From contig CACMPM010000009.1 of the NCBI GenBank assembly GCA_902615625.1, positions 1 to 56,912 of the forward strand: a stretch of DNA of 56,912 nucleotides. The letters are read 5' to 3'. A program made the position numbers and the translations under genes. Positions 7,803 to 17,492 of the stretch are shown here, one piece after another. Numbering within the stretch: the first letter of the stretch is position 1; every line of letters begins with the position of its first letter. Source of the DNA: an uncultured Alphaproteobacteria bacterium (GTDB lineage Bacteria > Pseudomonadota > Alphaproteobacteria > HIMB59 > GCA-002718135). The notes beneath the pieces were generated by a model, which did no database searches, had not been told where the DNA came from, and saw nothing but the letters and a program-made list of their open reading frames with translations.

Positions 7803-9398
7803 TTGATAAATTTTAATTTATGGTCCAATTCTGTGGCGATAATTGCTTTGATAATTATCGCCCCTATTTTTTCAATATTTTATTACGCGATTTTAGGCGA
7901 TACATCACTATGGCCACATCTATTTTCTACTGTTTTGCCCAGATATCTAACCAATACAATAATTCTAATGTTTGGTGTTGGAGGATTAAGTTTAGTCTTT
8001 GGTGTGACCACTGCTTGGATAGTGACAAGGTATAATTTTTTTGGGAAAAAATTTTTTGAATGGATGTTATTATTACCAGCTGCTGTCCCAGCTTATATTA
8101 TTGCCTATACTTATACCGATTTTTTTGAATATGCTGGTCCTCTTCAATCATTGCTAAGAGACATATTTGGTTGGACGAGCTCAAAAGATTACTGGTTTCC
8201 AAATGTGCGATCAATGGAAGGTGCAATTTTGGTAATGTCTTCTGTATTGTATCCATACGTATATTTAATGACTAGAGCATCATTTATAACGACACCTATA
8301 TCTTTTTTTCAAACTAGTTCTATTTATGGAAGGAATTCCTTCTTCAATGTTGCTATTCCATTTGGTCGTCCTGGTATAATTGCTGGCTTGGCCTTAGTAC
8401 TAATGGAAACAATTTCTGATTTTGGGACAGTTGATTATTTTGCAATTGAAACATTAACCTTAGGCGTATTTAATGTTTGGTTAGGAATGAATAGTCTATC
8501 TGGCGCATCACAGATTTCTAGTATTTTATTTATGATTGTTATAGTACTTTTAACTTTAGAGTATTTGGGTAGGCGTAGCAGAAAATTTCATGAAAAATAT
8601 AGTGGTGCATCTTATACACCAACCCAAACAGTTTCTGGTGTCAAAAATTCTTTATTGTTTTTAATTTGCCTAATACCTTTAAGTCTTGGTTTTATAATAC
8701 CTGTTTCAATTTTATTGAATTTTGTAATTAAAGGTTATTCTATAATAAATTTTTTTGAAATTTTTCAAATAACACTATCAAGTATATCTTTAGCATTTAT
8801 TTCTTCATCATTCATTATGTTGCTATCCTTATTAATGATTATAGTTGGGGCATATAAATCAAATAATTTCCATAAAATTTTAATATTTTTTGCTTCTTCT
8901 GGTTATGCTTTTCCAGGAACAATTCTTGCTGTTGGAATAGTTGTCTTTGTTGGGTGGCTTAATGATTTAATTTATTTTCGTATGAGTTATGCTGTTGGTG
9001 GATTTATAATTTTATTATTCGCGTATAGTATAAGATTTTTAGCTGTTGGTAATGGAGCAATTACATCAGGTGTTTCAAGAATTCATCCAAACTTATTAGA
9101 TGCATCAAGAACAATGGGTGTTAGCTTTTTCAAAAGTATAAGAAAAATTATATTACCCTTGCTGTATACAAATTTATTAGTTGGAGGAATATTAGTTTTC
9201 GTAGATATCTTAAAAGAACTTCCAATAACACTTTTATTAAGACCATTTAATTTTGAGACACTAGCAACCTATGTTTATCAATATGCCTCTGATGAAATGT
9301 TGGAGGAGTCAGCATTTGCAGCTCTAATTATCGTTATTGCTGGATTAGGACCGGTAATTTTTCTTAACAGAACAATTACTAAATCAATAAAAAACTAA
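7803..9398 (+). CDS. fbpB: ferric iron ABC transporter, fused permease
   Basis: A 531-residue integral membrane protein with about 12 hydrophobic segments and two tandem BPD_transp_1 permease domains, as in FbpB/AfuB/SfuB. The EAA-type loops are visible around FFNVAIPFGRPGIIAG in the first half and SFFKSIRKIILPLL in the second. The start is a TTG at 7803, with GTG at 7833 as an alternative. It works with the preceding binding protein and with the ATPase encoded convergently just downstream (3-base gap). Confidence 0.88.
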   Translation: MINFNLWSNSVAIIALIIIAPIFSIFYYAILGDTSLWPHLFSTVLPRYLTNTIILMFGVGGLSLVFGVTTAWIVTRYNFFGKKFFEWMLLLPAAVPAYIIAYTYTDFFEYAGPLQSLLRDIFGWTSSKDYWFPNVRSMEGAILVMSSVLYPYVYLMTRASFITTPISFFQTSSIYGRNSFFNVAIPFGRPGIIAGLALVLMETISDFGTVDYFAIETLTLGVFNVWLGMNSLSGASQISSILFMIVIVLLTLEYLGRRSRKFHEKYSGASYTPTQTVSGVKNSLLFLICLIPLSLGFIIPVSILLNFVIKGYSIINFFEIFQITLSSISLAFISSSFIMLLSLLMIIVGAYKSNNFHKILIFFASSGYAFPGTILAVGIVVFVGWLNDLIYFRMSYAVGGFIILLFAYSIRFLAVGNGAITSGVSRIHPNLLDASRTMGVSFFKSIRKIILPLLYTNLLVGGILVFVDILKELPITLLLRPFNFETLATYVYQYASDEMLEESAFAALIIVIAGLGPVIFLNRTITKSIKN

Positions 9399-9401
9399 AA
9401 C

Positions 9402-10448
9402 TTAATTCTTAAAAATATAAGCCTGATCATTATCAATTTCTATCTCGACTGCAGACGATTGTTTTGGATTAAAGTCAGCAGGCATGTGGCTATGAACATG
9501 AACAACTTCATTATTATTATCTAACACAGATAAATGGATAAAACTAAATGACCCCATTAATTTTGACGCCATAACAGTTCCCTTAATTCCATTAACTGGT
9601 GTTGGTTGTTTGTTGAGTTTTATACCTTGAGGTCTTATGTGTACTACAACTTTCTCACCTTCTAAATTTCCAGGTGTTTTAATTTTACCAACTGGTGTGT
9701 AAATGTGAGATTCTTTAACAACACCTTCAAATTTATTTGTTTCACCAAAAAAACCTGTAACATATGAATTTTTTGGATTGTTGTAGAGATCATTCGGAGT
9801 TCCTGACTGTACAATCGAACCTGATTTATCAAAAATATTTATATGATTTGAGATAAACATTGCCTCGAAAGGATCATGAGTGACTATAATTACAGACACA
9901 TTTGATTTTTGTAATAGATGCAGCGTATCATCTCTCACCTCTTCTCGAAGGCTTAAATCTAAACTTGAAAAAGGCTCATCTAATAAAAGTAAATCGGGTT
10001 GTGAAATTATAGATCGTGCAAGTGCAACTCTTTGTTGTTCACCACCACTTAACTCGTGTGGGTATTTATCTAGTGAATTAGGTAATTTTATTAATTCAAT
10101 AATTTCATCAACATTATTAGTTAAATTTTTAGCGTTAGTTGGAAATCTCAAATTTTCTTTTACTGTCAAATGTGGGAATAGAGCGTAATCTTGAAATAAA
10201 AAACCAATTTTTCTTTTTTCTGTAGGTAAGTGTTTTGCAGTACTGCTTACTTCTTCACCATTAATAATAATTTTACCTGATTGTACTTTTTCAAGACCTG
10301 CTATGAGCTTTAATAAAGTAGTTTTTCCACTACCTGACGGTCCCAAAATACAAGAGATACTATCTTTATTGAGATTAAAATTAATATTATTTAAAATTTT
10401 TTTATTATTAATTGAATGAGTAAGATCTTTAACTTCAACAGCAATCAT
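9402..10448 (-). CDS. fbpC: ferric iron ABC transporter, ATP-binding protein
   Basis: A 348-residue ABC ATPase: Walker A GPSGSGKT (36-43), Q-loop Q86, signature LSGGEQQR (133-140), Walker B LLLLDEP (153-159), then a C-terminal TOBE-like regulatory domain (about 240-345, with VHIRPQG). Length and TOBE region fit FbpC/PotA-type ATPases. It is convergent with the binding-protein/permease pair rather than in one operon, so stoichiometry is set from two promoters. Assignment to iron rests on proximity to futA-fbpB. Confidence 0.85.
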   Translation of the reverse strand: MIAVEVKDLTHSINNKKILNNINFNLNKDSISCILGPSGSGKTTLLKLIAGLEKVQSGKIIINGEEVSSTAKHLPTEKRKIGFLFQDYALFPHLTVKENLRFPTNAKNLTNNVDEIIELIKLPNSLDKYPHELSGGEQQRVALARSIISQPDLLLLDEPFSSLDLSLREEVRDDTLHLLQKSNVSVIIVTHDPFEAMFISNHINIFDKSGSIVQSGTPNDLYNNPKNSYVTGFFGETNKFEGVVKESHIYTPVGKIKTPGNLEGEKVVVHIRPQGIKLNKQPTPVNGIKGTVMASKLMGSFSFIHLSVLDNNNEVVHVHSHMPADFNPKQSSAVEIEIDNDQAYIFKN

Positions 10449-10469
10449 AAAATACCTATTACACTAAAA

Positions 10470-11381
10470 TTAAACTTGGGGAAATTTATCTAAAATTTCA
10501 CTTTCCCATTCAAGAAACTTTTTTGATCTATTATCAGGACTTGGATGTGATCCCATAAATTCAGGCACCCTCCCTTCTTGACCTGACATCATTCTTTGCC
10601 ATAATTTAGCTGGTTCTTTAATATTAAATCCAGCAAGATTCATAAATCCCATGCCTAAGTAATCAGCTTCACTTTCCATCTTTCTACTAAATGGAAGAAA
10701 AATACCATACTTTACAACGGAGTTGTAAACATTACCTCCTACATTTCCTACTCTAAAAGATTTATTAAGAAGTTCTGCATATTTACTTCGCGATATTCCA
10801 ATTGTTGCCATTTGCATCATAGATGCTTGAGTTAATTTTTCTACTGTGTGTCTAGCAAATGCATGTGCAATTTCATGACCCATAACTGCAGCAATCCCAT
10901 CATCATTTTTACAAACAGGAAGTATGCCAGTATAAAAAGCAATTTTACCACCAGGCATACACCATGCATTTTTTGTATCAGATTCAATTAGAGCAAATTG
11001 CCAGTTAAAATTTTCTACAGGATTTTTTTCACGCTTATTAATATAAAATGTATCTAGAGAGGTATAAATTTCCTTTCCGATTTCTTCAATTTTTTTTGAT
11101 TCATCTGTGTTATCTAAAAGAATTTTATCTTCTTTAGCTTTTGATAAAAATCTTGAATATGTTTTATCAACTTCTTGATTAAGAGCTTTTTCATTAGGAT
11201 AAATCTTTGGAAGACCTGCCACGCCACCACCCATTAAAATTATAGGTAGATTGCTATCATATAAGTTTAACTGACTTCGATTTGTTAATGGTACTTGTGT
11301 GCAAGAAGGTAAAATCATCGAACCACATAAAGAGCAACTTGCGCCAAAAACAAAGCTTCTTCTATTTATTCTTGCTTCCAT
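10470..11381 (-). CDS. M48 family zinc metalloprotease, lipoprotein-like
   Basis: A 303-residue peptidase with the zinc motif HEIAH (169-173) and the downstream third-ligand segment ESEAD (236-240), as in M48 proteases such as the LoiP/BepA group. The N-terminus has RRSFVFGAS followed by a lipobox-like LPSC with Cys27, suggesting lipoprotein anchoring in the envelope. Members act in envelope protein quality control; the substrate here is unknown. It is 21 bases upstream of fbpC on the same strand and only 28 bases from the divergent adenosine deaminase. Confidence 0.85.
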   Translation of the reverse strand: MEARINRRSFVFGASCSLCGSMILPSCTQVPLTNRSQLNLYDSNLPIILMGGGVAGLPKIYPNEKALNQEVDKTYSRFLSKAKEDKILLDNTDESKKIEEIGKEIYTSLDTFYINKREKNPVENFNWQFALIESDTKNAWCMPGGKIAFYTGILPVCKNDDGIAAVMGHEIAHAFARHTVEKLTQASMMQMATIGISRSKYAELLNKSFRVGNVGGNVYNSVVKYGIFLPFSRKMESEADYLGMGFMNLAGFNIKEPAKLWQRMMSGQEGRVPEFMGSHPSPDNRSKKFLEWESEILDKFPQV

Positions 11382-11409
11382 ATTATTATTATATAGGTAT
11401 TTTTTTTAT

Positions 11410-12390
11410 ATGAATATTTTTAATTCAGTCAAAAAAGCAGAAATTCATGTTCATTTAGAGGCAACCATTACGCCAGATTTATGTAAGAAATTTGCCAAAC
11501 GTAATAATCATGAAATACCTGATGAAATGTTTGGTTCAAAATACGCATACCAATGGGATGATTTTTATGATTTTATAAAAAAGTATGACATTGTTACTTC
11601 TGTCATACACACGCCAGAAGATTATTTTGAATTAACGTATGAATATTTAAAAGATTGTGCTGCTAATAATGTTCTTTATGTCGAAGCGATGATTTCATCT
11701 ACTCATGCTAAAGAAAAAGGTATGACCTATCATTCATTTATTGAAGGAGTTTATGAAGCTTCTAAAAAAGCTGAAGAGGATTTTGGTATTGTTTCACGTT
11801 ACATAATGAATGGGATCAGACATTTAGGGCCAGAGTCAGTACAAGGGACTGCAGAGGAAGTTTTAAATAATCCTCATCCTTGTTTAGTTGGTTTTGGTTT
11901 GGCTGGGGATGAATTGCATTTTCCTCCAAGCTTATTTGTTGAAACATTTGATATGTTAAAAAAAGAAAATTTTCCAATTACTGTTCATGCAGGTGAATGG
12001 GATGGTCCTATAAATATAAGAAATGCTATCAACCTTCTCCATCCAACAAGATTAGGTCACGGAGTTCGATCAATAGAGGATCCTGATTTAGTCAAAGAAA
12101 TAATTGATAAAGATATTATTCTAGAAACTTGTCCAACAAGTAATATTGCAACTAAGATTTATGAAGATTATGTAGATCATCCTGTGAAAGCGTTATTTGA
12201 TCAAGGAGTAAAAGTAACAGTCAATTCTGATGACCCTCCTTTTTTTAATGCAACCATAAATGGTGAATACAAAGTCATGGAAGATTTAGGTTTAAATGAA
12301 AAGGAACTAACCTTCCTTACTCATAACGCAATTAAGTATTCTTTTTGCGATGATAAAAATAAAAATAAATTATTAGCTAAATTAAACTAG
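11410..12390 (+). CDS. add: adenosine deaminase
   Basis: A 326-residue amidohydrolase deaminating adenosine/deoxyadenosine to inosine. Metal and catalytic residues are H13 and H15 (EIHVHLE), HAGE (193-196), GHG (216-218) and SDDP (273-276). The ATG at 11410 is preferred to upstream in-frame codons because the family N-terminus (KKAEIHVHLE) begins here and an earlier start would overlap the divergent protease gene. An adenine deaminase (Ade/Aah1-like) activity is a possible alternative. Its 3' end overlaps the convergent adenosine kinase gene by 14 bases. Confidence 0.85.
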   Translation: MNIFNSVKKAEIHVHLEATITPDLCKKFAKRNNHEIPDEMFGSKYAYQWDDFYDFIKKYDIVTSVIHTPEDYFELTYEYLKDCAANNVLYVEAMISSTHAKEKGMTYHSFIEGVYEASKKAEEDFGIVSRYIMNGIRHLGPESVQGTAEEVLNNPHPCLVGFGLAGDELHFPPSLFVETFDMLKKENFPITVHAGEWDGPINIRNAINLLHPTRLGHGVRSIEDPDLVKEIIDKDIILETCPTSNIATKIYEDYVDHPVKALFDQGVKVTVNSDDPPFFNATINGEYKVMEDLGLNEKELTFLTHNAIKYSFCDDKNKNKLLAKLN

Positions 12391-13351
12391 ACAATTTTAC
12401 TAAAGGTCTTGCACCATAGTGCGAAATAATTTCTGCAGCAGCAATCGATGCGTAATTACCGCATTCATCCATTGCTTTACCTTTAGAATAACCAAATAAA
12501 AAACCAGCTGCAAATAAATCACCAGCTCCAGTTGTATCTACAACTTTTTCTACTTTTTTTGCAGCAACTTCAGTGATGTCATTACCAGAAACAATAACTG
12601 ATCCACTACTTCCTTTAGTAATAGCAGCAATTATATTTAATGATTTTGCATATTCTAGACCTTCTTCAAAACTTTCTGTTTGTGCCATTGCTTTGATTTC
12701 ATCTTCGTTAGCAAAAAGAATATCAACATTCTCAGTTATTAATTCTTTAAAAGAGTCTCTGTGTCTATCAACACAAAAAAGATCAGATAAAGTAAATGCA
12801 ATTTTTTGATTATCAGCCTTGCAAATATCTACCATTTTTTTCATAGCCTTTTTTGCATTTTCATTGTCCCACAAGTAGCCTTCTAAATATGCAATCTTAT
12901 GATTTTTAATATCATCTTCTTTTATATCTTCAGGACCTATTAATGTTCCAGCACCAAGAAAAGTACACATTGTTCTTGTTCCATCTTCTTCAACAAAAAT
13001 TGTACAACATCCAGTTGAAATATCAGGAGATGTAAATCCTAATGGAAATTTTAGTCCTTCTCGGATCATATCTTTTTGAAGGTATACTCCAATTTCATCA
13101 TTTTTAATTTTTCCAATAAAACTTCCATTACCGCCAAAAGAGGTGACGCCAAACATGGAGTTACCAAGGGAACCTCCACCAGCCATTTCTCTGATGGAAT
13201 AACTTTCATGCAAATTATTTTTTAAATTTTCATCAATAAGATTCATAGAATCTCTATTAATTTCATGTTTTTCAATTTCACTTTGATTGGAAGGAATTAT
13301 GGCATCTACCATAGCATTTCCAATTCCAACTACGTCTAATTTATCACTCAT
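12377..13351 (-). CDS. adoK: adenosine kinase (PfkB family)
   Basis: A 324-residue ribokinase-family sugar kinase resembling alphaproteobacterial adenosine kinases, which phosphorylate adenosine to AMP. It shows VGIGNAMVD near the N-terminus, GGGSLGNS (58-65) for substrate binding and the anion-hole/catalytic motif DTTGAGD (272-278). Its start overlaps the stop of the upstream DMT-family gene by four bases, so the two are translationally coupled. Another PfkB substrate is possible, but the pairing with add supports adenosine. Confidence 0.85.
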   Translation of the reverse strand: MSDKLDVVGIGNAMVDAIIPSNQSEIEKHEINRDSMNLIDENLKNNLHESYSIREMAGGGSLGNSMFGVTSFGGNGSFIGKIKNDEIGVYLQKDMIREGLKFPLGFTSPDISTGCCTIFVEEDGTRTMCTFLGAGTLIGPEDIKEDDIKNHKIAYLEGYLWDNENAKKAMKKMVDICKADNQKIAFTLSDLFCVDRHRDSFKELITENVDILFANEDEIKAMAQTESFEEGLEYAKSLNIIAAITKGSSGSVIVSGNDITEVAAKKVEKVVDTTGAGDLFAAGFLFGYSKGKAMDECGNYASIAAAEIISHYGARPLVKLSSLI

Positions 13352-14232
13352 TTTTGTTTAATAATTATTGGTACTAATTGTACTATAATGACTCCAACAA
13401 ATATTGCAAGGCATCCAAGTATTTTTTGTGTGTCTAAAACTTGATTTAAAAGTATCCAACCTGCTATGGCAGCAAAGACTGACTCCATTGATAAAATAAT
13501 AGCGGCAGGAGCAGGATTAGCTTTATGTTGAGCAATAATTTGAAGTGTATATCCAATGCCAGCAGAAAAAATACCCGTATATAAAATTTCAAACCATTCA
13601 ATTTGCATATTATAGAGCTTTGGTTCTTCCCACATAAAAGCTAGGATCATAGATAAAATAAAAACAATAAAGTACTGAATACTTCCAAATAAAAAAGGAC
13701 TGTTAAGTTCTTTCATAAAAATATCGATACAAATAATATGTAAGGCAAAAAACAACGCAGCAATAAACAAGAGTGAATCTGATTGTTGAATTTCAACTGA
13801 TTGATTAGAGGACAAAAGATATGATCCATACAAACAAAGTAAAATGGCAATCCAGATTATCCAGTGTACCTGTTTTTTAATTATGAATCTTGAAATTATA
13901 CCAACAAAGGGAACGTAAAGAGTACTGAGAAAAGCAGCATTTGATATTAATGATTTTTGTAAAGCGTATTGTTGAAGGCCCATACCACCAAAAAGAAAAA
14001 AACCTGTAGCCAAACAAAGATAAACTTTTTTTCTATCACTTAATATTTTAAAAATATTTTGTTGTTCTATATAAATCGCAAATGGAATTACTGTTAAAAA
14101 AGCAAAAAAGAATCTTCCAAAGCTAAACGTAAAAGGACCTATGGCTCCCATTCCAGTAGTTTGGCTTACAAAAGCTGTTCCCCATATAAGTGAGGCAATT
14201 AACATGAGTATGTTAGCTCTTGTATGACTCAT
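13348..14232 (-). CDS. EamA/DMT superfamily transporter
   Basis: A 294-residue membrane protein with about ten hydrophobic segments and two EamA repeats (N-terminal SLIWGTAFVSQTTGM; C-terminal SMESVFAAIAGWILL). DMT permeases export or import amino acids, nucleobases or nucleosides and similar metabolites. The four-base overlap with adoK suggests a purine-related substrate, which is inference only. Confidence 0.8.
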   Translation of the reverse strand: MSHTRANILMLIASLIWGTAFVSQTTGMGAIGPFTFSFGRFFFAFLTVIPFAIYIEQQNIFKILSDRKKVYLCLATGFFLFGGMGLQQYALQKSLISNAAFLSTLYVPFVGIISRFIIKKQVHWIIWIAILLCLYGSYLLSSNQSVEIQQSDSLLFIAALFFALHIICIDIFMKELNSPFLFGSIQYFIVFILSMILAFMWEEPKLYNMQIEWFEILYTGIFSAGIGYTLQIIAQHKANPAPAAIILSMESVFAAIAGWILLNQVLDTQKILGCLAIFVGVIIVQLVPIIIKQK

Positions 14233-14253
14233 AAAAATATTTGATTACTTATT

Positions 14254-16044
14254 TTATTGTTTATCTTTATTAATCCACCAAGATTCAATTACAATTCCGT
14301 AAAGTGGAATTTCGTCTGGGTATTCAAAAAAATCCCAATAAGCAATTCTGTCTTTGTTGCTATGATAAAGAGGAACTACATAGTGACCCCATAACAATAC
14401 TCTATCAAGTGCGTGGATCGCCGTTGTTAATTCTTCTCTATTTGTTGCACTAATTAGTTTTTCAATTAATGCATCAACTGCTGGACTATTGATACCAGGG
14501 TAATTTCTGCTTCCATCTTTTTGACCAACTTCTGATCCCCAATAAAATTGTTGCTCATTTCCTGGGCTTAAACTGACTCCCCAATATCTTTTAATCATAT
14601 CAAAATCATAACTTAACAAACGTTCTTGATACTGGGATGAATCAACAGTTCTTACGTCCATTGTAATGCCAAGTTTTTTTAAATTACTTTGATAGGCTAA
14701 GGCAATTTTCTCATCAGATGGACTGACAATCAAGAACTCAAACTTGAATTCTTTTCCATCTTTTACCAGTTTTCCATTTTCAACAAACCATCCCTCTTTT
14801 TCGAGTATTTCTTTTGCTTTCAATAAATTTTTACGGTCATTACCACTGCCATCCGTAATAGGTGGAGTAAATGTTTCCGTAAATACCTCTGCTGGAATTT
14901 CATCTTTCCATACATTCAATAATTCTAACTCATTTTTTGACGGTAAGCCTGAAGAAGCTAATGGGGAATTATCAAAATAACTATCTGTTCTCACATATGC
15001 ATTTTGGTATATTGTTTTATTAATCCATTCATGATCATAGGCATAACTTAAAGCAAGTCTTACATTTCTATTATTAAATATGTCACGTCTTGTATTCATC
15101 ACAAGACCATTCATTCCAACAGGTCTATCGTTATTCATTTCTGTCAGTATTACCTCACCATTCTGGACAGCTTTGAAATCATATTCTGATAACCAACGTT
15201 TAACGTTGTATTCTCTTCTAAAGTCGTATTCACCAACTTTAAAAGCTTCAACTAAGACATTCGAGTCTTTGTAATAATCATAAATAATTGTATCAAAATT
15301 ATAGAGACCTTTATTTACCGGTAAATCTTTTGCCCAGTAATCTTCAACGCGTTTATATTTTATTTGACGTCCTGGATCGAGACTATCAACTTGGTATGGA
15401 CCACTGCCTAGAGGGATATCTAAAAATGTTTTTGTAACATCAAGATTTTCATAAAACTTTTTTGGAATGATAGGAAGAAAGCCTGCAATGATAAGTGGCA
15501 ATTCTTTATCTTCATTATTTTCAAAAATCATTTTTATTCCATCATTTCCAATCAATTCAGTTTTAATAACTTTGCCATATGTTTTTTTCTGATTTGGAGT
15601 ACCTTTTGTTTGAAACGTTTCTAGACTAAACAATACGTCATCACGTGTTATTGGTGAGCCATCATGAAAGGTTGCATTTGAATTTAAATAAAAAGTTATA
15701 GACGATCTATCTTCAGGCAATTCTACCTTTTCAGCTATTAAACCATAGAGAGAGAACGCTTCATCCCATACTCTTCTCATTAACGTATCATTAACATACC
15801 CTAGACCAGCAGCTTTAGAACCTTTAAAAGCTACTCTATTTAGATTATCAAAAGAACCATATGATCCAAATTTTACTACCCCACCTTTAGGTGCATTTGG
15901 GTTTACATAATCTAGATTTTCAAAATCACCGGCATATTTTGGTGTTCCATGCATTGCAATACCGTGAACTTTTTCACTGTACGCATGTTTGTTAAGTGCA
16001 ATTATTAAAGTTAAAATGGCAAATGCGATTAGAAATTTTTTCAT
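14254..16044 (-). CDS. yejA: family 5 extracellular solute-binding protein (YejA-like)
   Basis: A 596-residue periplasmic oligopeptide-binding protein. It has a signal peptide (about 1-23), then the YejA-type start HGIAMHGTPKY and YVNPNAPKGG (about 47-56), and the SBP_bac_5 body with TFHDGSPITRDDVLFSLE. E. coli YejA is the binding subunit of YejABEF for peptides and microcin C. No permease or ATPase genes accompany it here, so it must borrow a transporter encoded elsewhere. It is encoded 21 bases upstream of the DMT gene on the same strand. Confidence 0.85.
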   Translation of the reverse strand: MKKFLIAFAILTLIIALNKHAYSEKVHGIAMHGTPKYAGDFENLDYVNPNAPKGGVVKFGSYGSFDNLNRVAFKGSKAAGLGYVNDTLMRRVWDEAFSLYGLIAEKVELPEDRSSITFYLNSNATFHDGSPITRDDVLFSLETFQTKGTPNQKKTYGKVIKTELIGNDGIKMIFENNEDKELPLIIAGFLPIIPKKFYENLDVTKTFLDIPLGSGPYQVDSLDPGRQIKYKRVEDYWAKDLPVNKGLYNFDTIIYDYYKDSNVLVEAFKVGEYDFRREYNVKRWLSEYDFKAVQNGEVILTEMNNDRPVGMNGLVMNTRRDIFNNRNVRLALSYAYDHEWINKTIYQNAYVRTDSYFDNSPLASSGLPSKNELELLNVWKDEIPAEVFTETFTPPITDGSGNDRKNLLKAKEILEKEGWFVENGKLVKDGKEFKFEFLIVSPSDEKIALAYQSNLKKLGITMDVRTVDSSQYQERLLSYDFDMIKRYWGVSLSPGNEQQFYWGSEVGQKDGSRNYPGINSPAVDALIEKLISATNREELTTAIHALDRVLLWGHYVVPLYHSNKDRIAYWDFFEYPDEIPLYGIVIESWWINKDKQ

Positions 16045-16112
16045 AGATATATCCTATCAAAAAAAAGATAGATTTGTAATGAAATATAAATTTAAAAAAT
16101 TATATAAATAGA

Positions 16113-16520
16113 ATGCAAACCCTTAAATTAATTTCGGTACTTATAATATTATGTATTGGACATAGTATTCATGCAGCAGAAGTTGATATTTTTAAAGGTA
16201 TGAAACTATATGCAGAAAATTGTGCAGGGTGTCATATGGGTAATTTAGCAGGTCATGAAGAGTGGGATAAATCGTTAGATGAAGATGGTCATAGAAGAGC
16301 ACCTCCTCTTAATGGCACTGGGCATACTTGGCACCACTCTCCTGCACAATTATTTCATGTCATTAAATATGGTTTTAAAAAATCAAATCCTGATTATGAA
16401 GGTAAAATGCTTGGTAATGATGCGTTATCAGATGACGATGTTTGGTCTATTCTTGAATTTATCAAAAGTACATGGCCAGAAAAAATACTAAATAAATATA
16501 ACTCCCATTTTAAAAGCTAA
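16113..16520 (+). CDS. small periplasmic c-type cytochrome
   Basis: A 135-residue protein with a signal peptide (about 1-22) and one haem-binding CAGCH motif (37-41). The C-terminal part contains GKMLGND, whose Met may be the axial ligand, and DVWSILEFIKSTW typical of class I cytochromes. It is divergent from the yejA-like gene and 51 bases before msrP, so it might deliver electrons to or from the periplasmic redox proteins next to it. The partner is not identified. Confidence 0.85.
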   Translation: MQTLKLISVLIILCIGHSIHAAEVDIFKGMKLYAENCAGCHMGNLAGHEEWDKSLDEDGHRRAPPLNGTGHTWHHSPAQLFHVIKYGFKKSNPDYEGKMLGNDALSDDDVWSILEFIKSTWPEKILNKYNSHFKS

Positions 16521-16571
16521 GATTATTAAAGCAAATCTTCAATTTTAATATTTAAGATATATATTATTATT

Positions 16572-17489
16572 ATGAAAATTTTAGGATCTGAAATCACACC
16601 CTATAGGACATATTTAAATAGACGTAAGTTTATAAAGGGATCTTTAGCTAGCGCCATGCTAGCAACGGTTACCTCATCAGCATTTGCAAACCACGATAGT
16701 GATCTTTCAATTTATACTAAAAATCTAAATGAAAACGACAAACTTAATTCTTACGAAGAAATCACAACGTACAATAATTTTTATGAGTTTGGGACTCATA
16801 AAAAACATCCCCATTTAAATTCTGGAAATTTTAAACCTAGACCATGGACAATAAAAATAGATGGTCTTGTGAAAAAGCCTCAAACATTTGATTTAGAAAA
16901 AATTTTATCAAATGTAACAATAGAAGATAGAGTCTATCGATTAAGATGTGTTGAAGCATGGTCCATGGTTATTCCTTGGCAAGGCTTTCAACTATCTGAA
17001 CTTATAAAAATGGCTGAACCTTTAAGCTCGGCAAAGTATGTTCAATTTGTAACTGTCTTCAGACCTGAAGAAATGCCAGGTCAGCAAAAGAGAACAATCA
17101 TTTGGCCATATAGAGAAGGGCTTCGAATGGATGAGGCAATGAATCCTCTAACAATATTAGCAACTGGATTGTATGGCCATGAAATGCCTAATCAAAATGG
17201 TGCACCCATAAGATTAGTTGTTCCATGGAAGTATGGTTTCAAATCAATTAAATCAATTGTGGAAATTAGATTTTTAGATACTCAACCTGAAACATCTTGG
17301 GAAACTTTAGCTCCTTGGGAATATGGTTTTTATGCCAATGTTAATCCTAACGTAAACCATCCAAGATGGAGTCAAGGAACAGAAAGACGAATTGGAGAAT
17401 TTAAAAGAAGAGAAACACTAATGTTTAATGGCTATGAAAAAGAAGTAGCACATCTCTATAGAGATTTAGATTTGACTAAATTTTATTAA
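16572..17489 (+). CDS. msrP: protein-methionine-sulfoxide reductase, molybdopterin subunit
   Basis: A 305-residue periplasmic molybdoenzyme repairing oxidised methionine in envelope proteins. The Tat leader NRRKFIKGS with Arg17-Arg18 and a cleavage region at SSAFA is clear. The oxidoreductase molybdopterin domain contains YRLRCVEAW with Cys126, the Mo ligand, and VPWKYGFKSIKSI. Length and motifs match YedY/MsrP. The membrane partner msrQ starts four bases after the stop. Confidence 0.93.
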   Translation: MKILGSEITPYRTYLNRRKFIKGSLASAMLATVTSSAFANHDSDLSIYTKNLNENDKLNSYEEITTYNNFYEFGTHKKHPHLNSGNFKPRPWTIKIDGLVKKPQTFDLEKILSNVTIEDRVYRLRCVEAWSMVIPWQGFQLSELIKMAEPLSSAKYVQFVTVFRPEEMPGQQKRTIIWPYREGLRMDEAMNPLTILATGLYGHEMPNQNGAPIRLVVPWKYGFKSIKSIVEIRFLDTQPETSWETLAPWEYGFYANVNPNVNHPRWSQGTERRIGEFKRRETLMFNGYEKEVAHLYRDLDLTKFY

Positions 17490-17492
17490 TGA

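Noticed and set aside
11299..11409. Longer adenosine deaminase with a hydrophobic N-terminal extension
   Set aside because: It would overlap the divergent M48 gene by 83 bases, and the family N-terminus begins just after the ATG at 11410.
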